DNA from: Polytrichum commune
Taxonomy: Eukaryota; Streptophyta; Polytrichopsida; Polytrichales; Polytrichaceae
Length of the DNA: 64,000 nucleotides
Direction of reading: 5' to 3'
Assembly: GCA_950295325.1 (NCBI GenBank)
Contig: OX485807.1
Span: 44,982,440 to 45,046,439 of the forward strand
Position numbers and translations under genes: made by a program. The notes beneath the pieces are model-generated. The model did no database searches. It was not told the origin of the DNA and saw only the letters and a program-made list of their open reading frames with translations. Below are positions 46,070-56,222 of this stretch, piece after piece (within the stretch, counting starts at the first letter, position 1; every line of letters starts with the position of its first letter).

Positions 46070-46321
46070 CACTATATTCATTAATTTGGGACTTTTTCGG
46101 CATTTTGAGACAATTACAAATATAAGAACATGGATAAATCACACAGATATTGGAGAATGTTGTAAGATGTAAATACTTTGAAGCAGGTGTTCATATCAAG
46201 AACCCAATTAAGAACTCATATCAAGATGGTTTGGGTAGGACGACCCAAACATTAGACCATGCTGTTGTGGTCAATATATTAATTTGAAACAAGAGAAAGT
46301 CTCACATTAACAAATATAGTG
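46070..46321. mobile_element. 252-bp MITE, unit 2 only
   Basis: The ends CACTATATTCATTAAT and ATTAACAAATATAGTG are imperfect inverted repeats. Unit 1 has the uninterrupted sequence at about 27,945 (CATTTAATAAAAATC). The ends begin CACTA, but the flanks CATTTAAT and ATTATAAT are more like an eroded 8-bp duplication than a 3-bp one, so CACTA versus hAT is undecided. Confidence 0.75.
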
Positions 46322-46869
46322 ATTATAATGAAAAACTTATGATCTTACCAATCTTTTCAAATAATAATTGCATTAGCTTCTATGATACAAGTATATTGTA
46401 GACTTAGATGCTTATGAGTTACATATGGGGAATGAAAAACTCTTCGACGATTTTATGATGAATGCTAGGGTTGTGCATTTTACATATGATAGGGATTGAT
46501 TGTTATTCAAAACTATATTCGTGTACTTATGTTAATGACTATATATTAATGTGATTTTTTTATTGTTAACATATTGTCACTTATATGTTTGTCATTGAAA
46601 GTGTACATGTATTGCTTGATTTTACAAAAACAAAAACCAAAAACTTGTATATAGGGGTTTTGTTTAGAGTATATTGCAAACACACATGATTCTTGGATTT
46701 TTATGAAACGTACATCCCCCGGGGGGGGCTCTTGACCCGTGATATACAAATTATGTGATTGGTTGAGAAGCCGGAGATAGTCCAAGTTCACGTTATACTA
46801 GACCTTGAAGGCCTGAGGGACCAAAGAAGTTGAATCTATGAAAGCTCTACATGGTGCCTACATGACAAC

Positions 46870-47100
46870 AAGTGGATTCTACCTCAAATTATTCAAGAAA
46901 ACCAAAAATTCACAACATGTAACCAGTTGGACTTGGAAACACTAGGATTTTGACCAATTATGCCCAAAAATCTCCCCAGACATTGTCAAGAGATTTTGTT
47001 TTTTGTCAAAGCCTCTTTACTATGCGATAGACCAAGAGTTGTGACCATGAACATCCGGATGACAAGGCAGGAGGATCTCAGTGCAATTGGGAGCACGTGC
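46870..47100 (-). repeat. Dispersed repeat R5, copy 6
   Basis: Orthologue of 28,505-28,720. It adds a small inverted word GGGAGCACGTGCTCC at 47,088-47,102, a perfect palindrome not present in unit 1. Confidence 0.55.
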
Positions 47101-47106
47101 TCCTAA

Positions 47107-47336
47107 TTGCAAAAGAGTTTAATAACAGACTTGTCCTGCAAAGTACTTACTTATTGTGGTGGAGCACACAACACAGTTTGTGTCTGCACAGAAGACCACA
47201 GTAACAACGGCCAGTGTCGCCGCATTCACCCAGGTGGAGGGTGGCCAATGGGTGATCAAGCAGCTCTTATGCTACTTCGCTACTGCGGATACTAGGGCCT
47301 GGCGCACAGGGGCCCCCCGTGGTTGGTCGGCGGGGG
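47107..47336 (+). pseudogene. 5' part of unknown ORF interrupted by hAT element, unit 2
   Basis: Matches 28,733-29,010 of unit 1 (SCKVLTYCGGAHNTVCVCTE) but lacks two short internal duplications. It is cut by the hAT insertion at 47,337, and the continuation lies at 48,844. Confidence 0.45.
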
Positions 47337-48835
47337 CAGGGGTGTTTTTTCACAAGGTCCCTAACATGTCTAGGGACATGTTCATAAAAAAAAACATTTC
47401 AAGTGGACGGGTTCTTAGAAAATGAACTGGTTTTGGGACGTGTCAAATTCACTTTGGACGGGTTCTAAAAATAACATTTTTTTTAAAAAATGGTACAAAT
47501 ATCAATTACGTTATGTCATATATGACATGTGAATATAAGCATAATGCAATCAAACCACTAATACCCAATCAAACTATCAATCTTGAAGTGCTTGATTCAC
47601 CTGCATACATTAATTCATCAACCACAAAATTTAGAACCTTTTTAACATAATGTCAAAGACTACAATTGAAGGTAAACTTAGTAATTGAATAAGAATTAGT
47701 ATATATAAACATGTTAAAAAGTTTGAAAATAAAGAGCTACTTACCCTTCAAAGAAGTGGATGAATTCTCCTATCCTTCATGTTTCTCCAAACAAGCATCA
47801 CTGCATTCCAATCGATGTTTTCAACTGGAATATTTGCACATGAAATGCGCATCAAAGCATCCAAAGTTTCCAACTTCAAATATGTACGTAGATGACTTTT
47901 GATTAGGTTTTGTTTAGAAAAACCCCTCTCACATATTGCAGTGCTCACTGGAATCACCATAACTCTCCTCCATAAGTTACTCAAACCAGGCCAATTGATT
48001 GACCACTCTGGAGTGGTACATGTAAACTCCCAAGCTTCAAATAAAGACTTATTTGGGATCATCTCTCTCATGGTCTCCACCATCTCCAAACACTCACCCC
48101 GACACCGATCTTGTTCTTCTTTAGAAGTCTAAAACTTCACAAACAACCTTTCCAACCACTCTTCAGTAATACGAGTTCTCTCATCATCATTTGCTGGATA
48201 GAGATTGGGACTAAAGAGCTTGCATGCATTGAAGATGCCTAAGTCTGGAAACATGTTATTCAATGCATCCACCACCCTTTGTACATACTCTGCCCCAATG
48301 AATTTGCACTCTTCAATTGTACCAGGTCGCTCAGTAACACTCCCCAAATGCATTGCATAGGTTCTCTGGCCACCATCTGCAAGTGGATACACCATCTCCA
48401 TAGAGGTTGCACATGTCTCTAAAAATGGCCACAATACCTTTGAACCTCTTCCAAATGCTGCACCTCTAACTGTAAAAAAACGTCTACTCAAAACTGTAAT
48501 ACAAATGTTCAAGTGGCCTCCAATCTAAGTAATATCCACATGGTCACTTTGGAACGAAGATAGTAAGATACTATTGTTTCCAAGTGGCAAGTGCACCAAT
48601 CACATGCTGACATCTTTCGGGCTATCTTTATCGATTTGTTTTGTCCTTTAACCTTTTCATGGACAGGTTGGTTTAGAAATTACCGGTTTTGGGACGGGTT
48701 GTTTGTTCTTCAACCTTTCCATGGACGGGTTGGTTTAGAAATTACCGGTTTTGGGACGGGTTGCAATTTTTTTTGCCTTTCAATTCAAGGTTTTGGGACG
48801 TGGACGGGTAAAAACTTTGTGAAAAAACAGCCCTG
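47337..48835. mobile_element. 1,499-bp hAT transposon, internally deleted
   Basis: Inverted ends CAGGGGTGTTTTTTCACAA and TTGTGAAAAAACAGCCCTG (one mismatch in 19) are flanked by identical 8-bp GGCGGGGG (47,329-47,336 and 48,836-48,843). Unit 1 lacks it. Subterminal regions carry repeated GGACGGGTT and GGTTTTGGGACG words at both ends, including a direct duplication of about 60 bp at 48,655-48,770. These are probable transposase-binding sites. It encodes the C-terminal part of a transposase on the minus strand. Confidence 0.95.
47748..48512 (-). pseudogene. hAT transposase C-terminal region (hATC dimerisation domain)
   Basis: A single minus-strand frame runs from 48,512 to 47,748 with one internal TAG (48,129-48,131). 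The upstream part contains AFGRGSKVLWPFLETCATSM and ITEEWLERLFVKF. The downstream part is the hATC domain: NLWRRVMVIPVSTAICERGF, SKQNLIKSHLRTYLKLETLD, ALMRIS. The S-T-A-x-x-E-R-x-F-S and L-x-x-E-T-L-D-x-L-M-R pattern is that of ZNF862-like hAT proteins. A TTTTTTTACAG just upstream of 48,480 could be a splice acceptor. The BED finger and catalytic core are missing, so the element needs an outside transposase. Expected full length is several hundred residues; about 250 remain. Confidence 0.8.
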
Positions 48836-48843
48836 GGCGGGGG

Positions 48844-49430
48844 CCATGTTCAAACCTCTGTTGGAGGTTGATACCCCATGTGGACAAAAAGCACACTGTT
48901 GCAGTCTCCGTCTTCCTCCGCCTTCCATTTGTGAGAGAGAAAGGAGAAAGAGGAAATTTGAGTTCCACAGTAAGAAACTTGCAAAGAATTACTTGGTGGA
49001 GGACGGCGAATATGTGGCTTCCGGGATGGGGCGGAGGGTCCGCTTCGCCACTCTCGCCAGCGGAGCGGCTCATGATTGTTCATGTGCGTGGCACTAAGGA
49101 TGGTATGGCTACTAAAGCTTGGCGCACAGGGCCCAGCCAGGTGGCCCCCATGGTTGGTCGGTAGGGGCCATGTTCAAACCTTTGTTGGAGGTTGATACCC
49201 CATGTGAGCAAAAAGCGCACTGGCGCAATCTCCATCTTCCCCCGCCTTCCATTCGTGAGAGAGAAAGGAGAAAGAGGAAATTTGAGTTCCACAGTAAGAA
49301 ACTGCAAAGAATTACTTGGCGGAGGACGGTGAATCTGTGGCTTCCGGGATGGGGCGGAGGGTCCACTTCGCCACCCTCGCCAACGGAGCGGCTCATGATT
49401 GCTCATGTGCATGGCACTAAGGATGGTATG
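48844..49430 (+). pseudogene. Tandemly duplicated 3' part of unknown ORF, unit 2
   Basis: Two copies of about 290 bp (from about 48,844 and about 49,167), each with CCATGTTCAAACCT, GAGAGAGAAAGGAGAAAGAG and GGATGGGGCGGAGGGTCC. Unit 1 has one. Each encodes an ERRKRKFEFHSKKL-like segment in broken frames. The three-base difference AACTTGCAAAG versus AACTGCAAAG shifts the frame between copies. Confidence 0.6.
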
Positions 49431-49599
49431 GCCAAGGCCACACCAATTCTTGCCGTAATTTTATATTGAAAATAGCTAATCTGACTACCTTCAATATTCA
49501 ATATTGAATGTCCATGCAATACGGTAAATAGTTATGACACCTCCAATCAAAAAGCTTTTGTTTGGGTCACGTCGTAATGACCATAGTCATTTTTACAAT

Positions 49600-51273
49600 T
49601 TCTACGTGATAAATAATTTATATTTCAAAGATTTTGATACCTTGTGACCTAGAGATCGCCCATGAATACAAATTGAGATCACCCTTGGAATTGATTTTAT
49701 TCACATGGTTACTTTGAGCCATCTAGTAAAATGCGAGGAAGTGCAGGTATTAAAGCCTTGATGGGAACTTTTAAGGAAGAAGCATTAGTCGGCGTCACAT
49801 GTTGGGAACTCAAATCTCACCTATTCCTACGTTCACGTTTAGCAGTGAAATTTGGGAGGTGACTTGAGAAACTCTCATCGGAAAGTCTTTGAAAAGGGCA
49901 TGAAGATGCAAATGTGGAGAACTTCCCATAGAATTATAGGCTCTCAAGCTTACTATGCGCTTTCAACAACGGCTCACCCACATATCCTTTTGGTTAGTCT
50001 GTAAAGCAACCTCACTATCCCAACACCTAGCCGGACAAGGATTTAACACTTCGTACAAATATACAACCATGTGGAAGCCATCGTAGGGTTTATCTCATTG
50101 GGAAACTCATGAAAACCCAACCACATCAAAAGCAACATATGTAGATATGAAGAAGGCTTTTCTTGCTAAATAGTGGATTTTTTCCATCTCTCTAGGAAGA
50201 AACTAAATTACCTCCACCTCAAGGATTTTGTTAAATACGAGTGTGAATTGTACTTGAAGCAAGGTGGCACAAGCACAGTCAAGTACACAACTCCATTACC
50301 CTGCATAGGTTTAAGTGAAGTGATCCAAAACTATATATTAACGTTAAATTTTGTGAAAAGATAAAAATCATAAGATTTGAAAAAGATATTGATCTACAAA
50401 GCCAAGTAATTTATGTTGACAAAATAAATTTCAAGAAAGTCTACATATTTTAGAAGATGGTGCAAGTTGTGTGCAAGTAGACATATTGAACATGTAATTG
50501 TCTTAAATATGCTTTAAACATGATAAATTCATTAAATCAAATTTCTCTACAATTTTTTGTTATAGTGTCTTCAAGTTTATAATGAATTAAATGAATATGA
50601 AAAAACAAATCCAACTTCAAAATATTTAAGGTCCTACATCCAAAACCATATTTAGCCATTACCTTTTGAGTAATTATTTTATTGATAAGTTTTGAAGATC
50701 TCATCTTGATGGTCTACGTTCGAGTCCCTCACACAACAATAAAAAGCATTATGAACAAAAGTCGAATTTAAACAACACTTTGCTTCTACATATAGGCATT
50801 TGACCTAAATATTTATGGTTTAAGTACACTGGAGTTCTTTTTTGGCATACTTGACAGTGTTTGCTCCCAACCATTGACTCCACCACAATGCAAGATCATT
50901 GTTGCCTACCACACCTCAAAGCATAACTTGCCATTGAAACTAGATGATGGATGATTACCCCTATCTCTAGAGATACTAGACTATGCCACTTTTTTTATGG
51001 TTTAAGTACACCGGAGTACTTTTTTGGCATATTTGACAGTGTTTGCTCCCAACCATTGACTCCACCACAATACAAGATCATTGTTGCCTACCACACCTCA
51101 AAGCATAACTTGCCATTGAATCTAGACGATGGATGATTATCCCTATTTCTAGAGATACTAGACTGTGCCACTTTTGCTCCTATAATGCAATTGAAATTGA
51201 GGCACATTTTGTGTTGGAATGTTCCTTACACAACCCCAATAGAGAATAGTTTCCATCATTGTTTGAGAATGTA
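49600..51273 (+). pseudogene. Decayed LINE-like relic, unit 2, interrupted
   Basis: Counterpart of 29,590-31,000: NYLHLKDFVKYECELYLKQG at about 50,205 and a broken zinc-motif region ending at CATCATTGTTTGAGAATGTA. The remainder resumes at 58,148 after the inserted LINE. Within it, 50,819-51,182 is a 182-bp tandem duplication absent from unit 1. Confidence 0.55.
50819..51182. repeat. 182-bp tandem duplication
   Basis: TTTAAGTACACTGGAG at 50,819 and TTTAAGTACACCGGAG at 51,001 begin two copies differing by several substitutions. Unit 1 has a single copy, so the duplication arose in unit 2, yet it has had time to diverge. Confidence 0.85.
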
Positions 51274-52590
51274 AACCTAATTGGAAATATATACTCACAA
51301 TCTACCACCACATTCATTGGCGAACACTTCGGTAAAACACAACCCATTCCCATTCAAAAAGGAACAATACAAGGAGACATCCTAAGCCCATACCTATTCA
51401 TCATATTCCTAGAACCCCTCCTTAGATGACTACAGCAAGGAAATAATGGCTACACATTTGGAACATCTAAAGTAAAAATTTCCTCAGCAGCATATGCCGA
51501 TGACTTAGCAGCAATTGCCAATAAATTAAAATCACTACAAATACAACTCAATAAAATAGACAAATTTTGTGATTGGGCTGGCATGGATCTTGGAATTCCC
51601 AAATACGCAATTACGGGCTACCCGAACAAATCTAAAGTGAGCCCTCTAGCATTCAAAACTCAAATACAAGCCACTAATATAAACTATAGAAACGAACCTA
51701 TACCAGTCTTGAGTCAAAATGAACCATACACATACCTAGGAATAAACCTTGTCCCTTCACTAAAATGGAAAACACAAATACACACCACCACCACCAAAGT
51801 TATAAAATAATACAAGGACCTCGTAGCTTGTCCAGCTACTATAAAACAAAAAATTAATATGGCAGACACAGTCATACGTGCCGGAATCGCATACAGCTTC
51901 TACGCCGTACCATACTTTCTTCCTGCCATTAAAAAACTTGACAAAAAAATTATAGCCCTCCACAAAACAATATGTGGACTACCAAAATGCACGTCCAACA
52001 TAGCCACGCAACTCCCTCATGACTTGTTTGGAATAAAAGCCTTTTCACTCAAAAACGCCTACTTACGATGCATAGGCGAGCAACTACAACATGCGCTTAA
52101 TGACACATGTAGATTTGGAAAAATTTACAATAGATTACTACAATTTATACAAGCCACATTTGGCGGCGCCAAAGAAATACCTCGTATTAAATACCACCAC
52201 TGTGTCCGATCACCTATAACTAGAACATTATTCCTAATTAAAAAGGAAGCCGGAGTTCACCTAAAAAACACAATGGACAGCTTCATTATTAGCTCCTCCC
52301 CACTTGAAAACGTTTGGATGCAAGAAGCACAAAATATGCATGGCCTAAATCATAAAACATCGCTTAAATTACTACAAAAGTTACTACTTCACAATATAAT
52401 CGAACTGGGGCAACTCACTTTACCCAATGGCCTTAACATGATGGGTCCAAATGATTTTAAAAACTATCATTCCAACCCTACCAAACTAATTTAAAGCGCA
52501 CTAAATATTGCTCAACAACTATTCTGTCACCCCCCTGCCTCCCGCAATGCCAACAACCATGCCCGCACCATCACCCCCCCAGAACTCTAA
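51274..52590 (+). pseudogene. LINE reverse transcriptase, C-terminal half
   Basis: One frame from the truncation point carries reverse transcriptase motifs KGTIQGDILSPYLFIIFLEP (QGD box, about 51,358-51,417) and SSAAYADDLAAIA (catalytic YADD, about 51,481-51,520). It then shows a YLGINLVPSLKW motif (about 51,736) and thumb-like sequence. It reverse-transcribes the element's RNA at the cut target. The N-terminal fingers and the first catalytic aspartate are missing. In-frame stops are TGA at 51,427, TAA at 51,808, TAA at 52,492 and TAA at 52,588. The TGA lies where tryptophan is plausible. The reading frame changes somewhere between 52,590 and 53,235. Confidence 0.85.
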
Positions 52591-52609
52591 AAAACAAGTA
52601 CATCATAAT

Positions 52610-53217
52610 GGGTGCAAGCATGGTAAAATGGACCAAAAAAATGCTCTGGTATACTAAAACCATATTTTTTTTGGTCAAAGGCCTAAAAGTAGTAGCAAAG
52701 AGTTATTTAAATTGGAATTTTTTTTATGATGACCTCTATTGTTGTGTTAAATACTCAAATATAGAATATCAAGTTAAGATCTTCAATACTTAGCATCAAA
52801 AGTGATGCTAAAAAACAAATGGTTGAGTCTGGTTTTGGATGTAGATTTCATGATCTTAACTATTTTGAAGTTAGAATTTTTTTTTAATATTCCTTGAATT
52901 CATTATCTACTTGAGGGCATCACCACAAAACTTTATAAAAAACCATCAATTTAATGTAATTTTATCATATTTTAAACAAATTTTAGACAGTCACTTATTC
53001 AATATCACCTACTTGCACGCCACTTGCACCATCTTCTAAAATGGGTAGACTTTTCTTGGAATTCTTTTTGTCATCATAAATTGCTTGGCTTTGTAGATCA
53101 AGATGTTTTAAAATGTCTATGGTTTATTTCTTCACAAAATTCAAAGTTAGTACATAAAATTGAATCACTTTCACTTAACACTAGGCAAGAGTTGTCCACT
53201 TTACCGTGCTTGCACCC
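52610..53217. mobile_element. 608-bp DNA transposon nested in the LINE
   Basis: Inverted ends GGGTGCAAGCATGGTAAAAT and, at the right, CTTTACCGTGCTTGCACCC (about 24-bp arms with two mismatches), flanked by TAAT on both sides (52,606-52,609 and 53,218-53,221). No transposase. A TAA-type duplication would fit PIF/Harbinger, but a 4-bp TAAT also fits. Fragments of the same family are at 13,655 and 42,939. Confidence 0.9.
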
Positions 53218-53221
53218 TAAT

Positions 53222-54474
53222 AAATCACAACATTCTTCTCAGACAACCCGACCCCCAACTTTATCCCCCAAACCCACCTCACCCCCATCACCCACCCCCA
53301 CCAAAAGACGTTCTTAAAGACCCTAGACAATTCCCTATCCACACAATCCTTGACCATAAAAAACGACAATACACCAACTCCAATGGAATAATGAAAAACG
53401 ACACATCATACCTATGCCAATGGATAATACGAAATAATAACACCTATAACAAATGGCGAACACAAAGAGACTTATTCCCCTGGTACGACACTAACACTTG
53501 CACACATAATACCGAAATTCTAACCCAATACTATACCAAAAGACAACACAAACACTTCTCAAACCTGATAACCGCCCATTTTGCCACAGAACAACAACAA
53601 GATACAATATATGTTATCCCCGCAACAATCATCCCATTAGCACATATCTCAATCAATGAATGCAACCCCGAAAGCGATATAGAAACCACCACTAATACTA
53701 TCCAAACGCACTTTGATGTTGCCCACATATATGAAGACAATGGCCGGCACCTCATCACCATCCCCAAAACTAGACTACAGTGGTTATGGAAACAATACCA
53801 ACTCGCCAAAAACACTCCGCACGGACTAGAACCACCTACACAACCATTTGAAATTGAAATGGTATGGTTATACCAAAGATACAAATATCGTATCCCGAAA
53901 AATGACCCTCTAAAACTAGCCCAATACACAATCCCAACTCCAATATTAAACTTTCTCACTACATCATTCAATATCAGCCACTCATATTTTTCATCCCCAA
54001 TCACATGCCCTACACAACTCAATCAATTCTACTCTCCATTCTTGCGGGATAAAATATTTGGATCCTTAGGGCAAGCCTTTCACCACAAATGACAAGGAAT
54101 AGGCTACGCCCACCCCCATAATGCCACAGACCTACAACAGGCTATACATTGGGCCCGTCTTGCCATAAAAAAAGACCCACATACTATCACAATACTCATT
54201 TCACATGATCATAATTGGTACCAAAACTCCAATCCACACTCCGGCCCATTCCCAGACACACACATTATCGCCCACTTTGCTGCAAATACTATCACATATG
54301 AAGAACCTACTATACCACCAGAACTTAATACACCTAGGAAAGAACTTTCTATACTAAAAATACTTTGTATACACCACCAAAATAACCACATTGGAACCTA
54401 CGAACAACTAAATCAACTCGCCCATATTGCAAATATTCTCTCAATACCACAACCACATATACAAATTGCCATCC
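53222..54474 (+). pseudogene. LINE middle region between RT and RNase H
   Basis: Open for nearly 300 codons, broken by a TGA at 54,090 (HHK-stop-QGIGYAHP, where tryptophan is plausible), then open to the solo LTR. It contains RWRTQRDL-like basic and aromatic stretches (NNNTYNKWRTQRDLFPWYDT) and the FEIEMVWLYQRYKYRIPKND segment. No catalytic motif is recognised. It corresponds to the linker between thumb and RNase H. Proline-rich sequence at about 53,245-53,310 marks the frame-shifted junction. Confidence 0.65.
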
Positions 54475-56217
54475 TGTGAGCCCAAAACCCTCACCCTTAG
54501 TTGCGTCCTAGTCCAGGTGAGAGCTACAGCTAACATGCGCCTAATTTGTATGTCTGACCCAGTGCCCCTCAGTCAAACCCCCTCTTCCATGGAAGAAGTT
54601 TTAAATCTCACAATTTTATTCAGAGAGAGCACAAGGTTATCAGTGTTTATGAACACTCTGGCACCTTGTGATCACTTAACAACCACACCCTTTCATAGCC
54701 AATGCCAAGTATTACTTGGACTTCCACACTTCATGCCTACTCCCCTAATGTCCTAATCACCTCACGAATTAACTAATGCCATCAATCAACCTAAATCACT
54801 CTCTAATTCTAACCATCTTTTGCTGAGATTTTTCCACCCACTAATACATAACTACTTGTGCTTCAACTTAAACTATGTCGGCTGCCTTCAGTCTCATCAC
54901 CCTAACCACCAATCTACGCTGTCCGGTTTGGGCAGAGCCCGTCACTGGCCCTTCACAGCCCATCAATGTGACCCCTGTGGTTGCTTGGTTCTCTCAGACG
55001 GGACTCGAAGTATGAGTAGGCTCCCCACTCCTCAACCAGCTGGTAACCGAGAGCCCTGCCATTGTCTTCCTTCAGCAGCCGCTTCCTCCGAGTCCAGCAA
55101 GGCCTTCAGCTCACTCAAAATACCGATCGCCAATCCCAACGATGTCGTCTTCCTCCCTGGATCGCCGAATGTTGTAGCAACACTGATGATTCCCTCAATA
55201 GCAATCGACCAGGCCTTATTCCTCACTCCTGCATCCACATTTCAACCTCCACCTTCACCTGCTCAATCAGTTCTGTAATTTTAAATGGTCCCCGCTGTCA
55301 GCCGAGTGAATTGCGGTGCAAATCCTTCATCCTAATGCAACCCTCGTTTGATGAGAAACCTCCTCAGAGCTTCGATCTTCACTTACAATTGCCCATTTTG
55401 TAGCCCCTTTTTGCTGGGTGTCTGAATCACCTCACTGCCTCCTGCCTAGATCCCCGATTTCTTGTTGGTCATGGCGAAATTCCTCGCCTTCGACTGCCAC
55501 TGACTTCCACCCTCTAGGAAAGTTGCAATGCGAGGCTAAATCAAAACCCCAGTCTGTAACCAGAGAGCCAATCTAAAATGTGAGCTCACCCCTTCCGGCG
55601 AATCCCCTGTGTCCCAACTCCCAGCCGCAACCAACCTTTAGTTTCTCCTGTCTACAGCAAGGGCCGCCCTTGCTGCCGAGCCCTCCTCCACCATGGCAGC
55701 ACTGAGCTGCCAAGATCCCACAGAGCTCCGCTTCCTCGACCACAGTCGCCAATTTTTTGAGAGAAAGAGTGAGAGAGAGGCTGCCAGCAGCCTCTAACTG
55801 GAAAACCGGTCCGCCTCCCCGGAATTCACTAGGGATACAGTCCCTGAGGCCCAACTTGAATACAGAGGAAGCCTAATTCGGACAATTGGAGCTCAGCTCC
55901 CGATTCGAAACTAAGCTCTAACACCCATCTAACTATCCCTTGCCAAATTCCAAAGCATTAAACGAACTAACCTTACATTTCCTACTTCAAACACTAACTC
56001 CAACATTCTAACTCATATTTAATTCCCCTAGCCTAACTAACTAACTTAAGCAATCCCCACTCCGCCTACAAACACCAAACATTCCTAACTTAGTTCTAAT
56101 CCAAACTCCATACTAGCACTCTTTTTATGTTTTTTATAAAGTAATAATAAATCCAAACTCAACTATTAATCAATCCCAAGCTTAAAACACATGTGGGCAC
56201 ATGCTTTTGGGCTCACA
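54475..56217. mobile_element. Solo LTR (1,743 bp) nested in the LINE
   Basis: Begins TGTGAGCCCAAAA and ends TTTTGGGCTCACA, that is TG...CA with 13-bp inverted ends. It is flanked by identical 5-bp CATCC (54,470-54,474 and 56,218-56,222), the hallmark of integrase-mediated insertion. No gag-pol is present between, so the element was lost by LTR-LTR recombination. Internal ORFs on either strand (for example 55,032-55,238 minus) have no retroviral domain. A TTTTTTATAAAGTAATAATAAA region at about 56,130 may hold a polyadenylation signal if transcription runs on the plus strand. Copia versus Gypsy cannot be told. Confidence 0.93.
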
Positions 56218-56222
56218 CATCC

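Noticed and set aside
49080-49469. Several overlapping ORFs of 94-116 codons on both strands
   Set aside because: They are frame-shifted readings of the tandemly duplicated 3' part of the unknown ORF and disagree between the two duplicates.
55032-55854. GC-rich ORFs on both strands within the solo LTR
   Set aside because: They lie wholly inside a TG...CA solo LTR with a target duplication and match no gag, pol or host domain.
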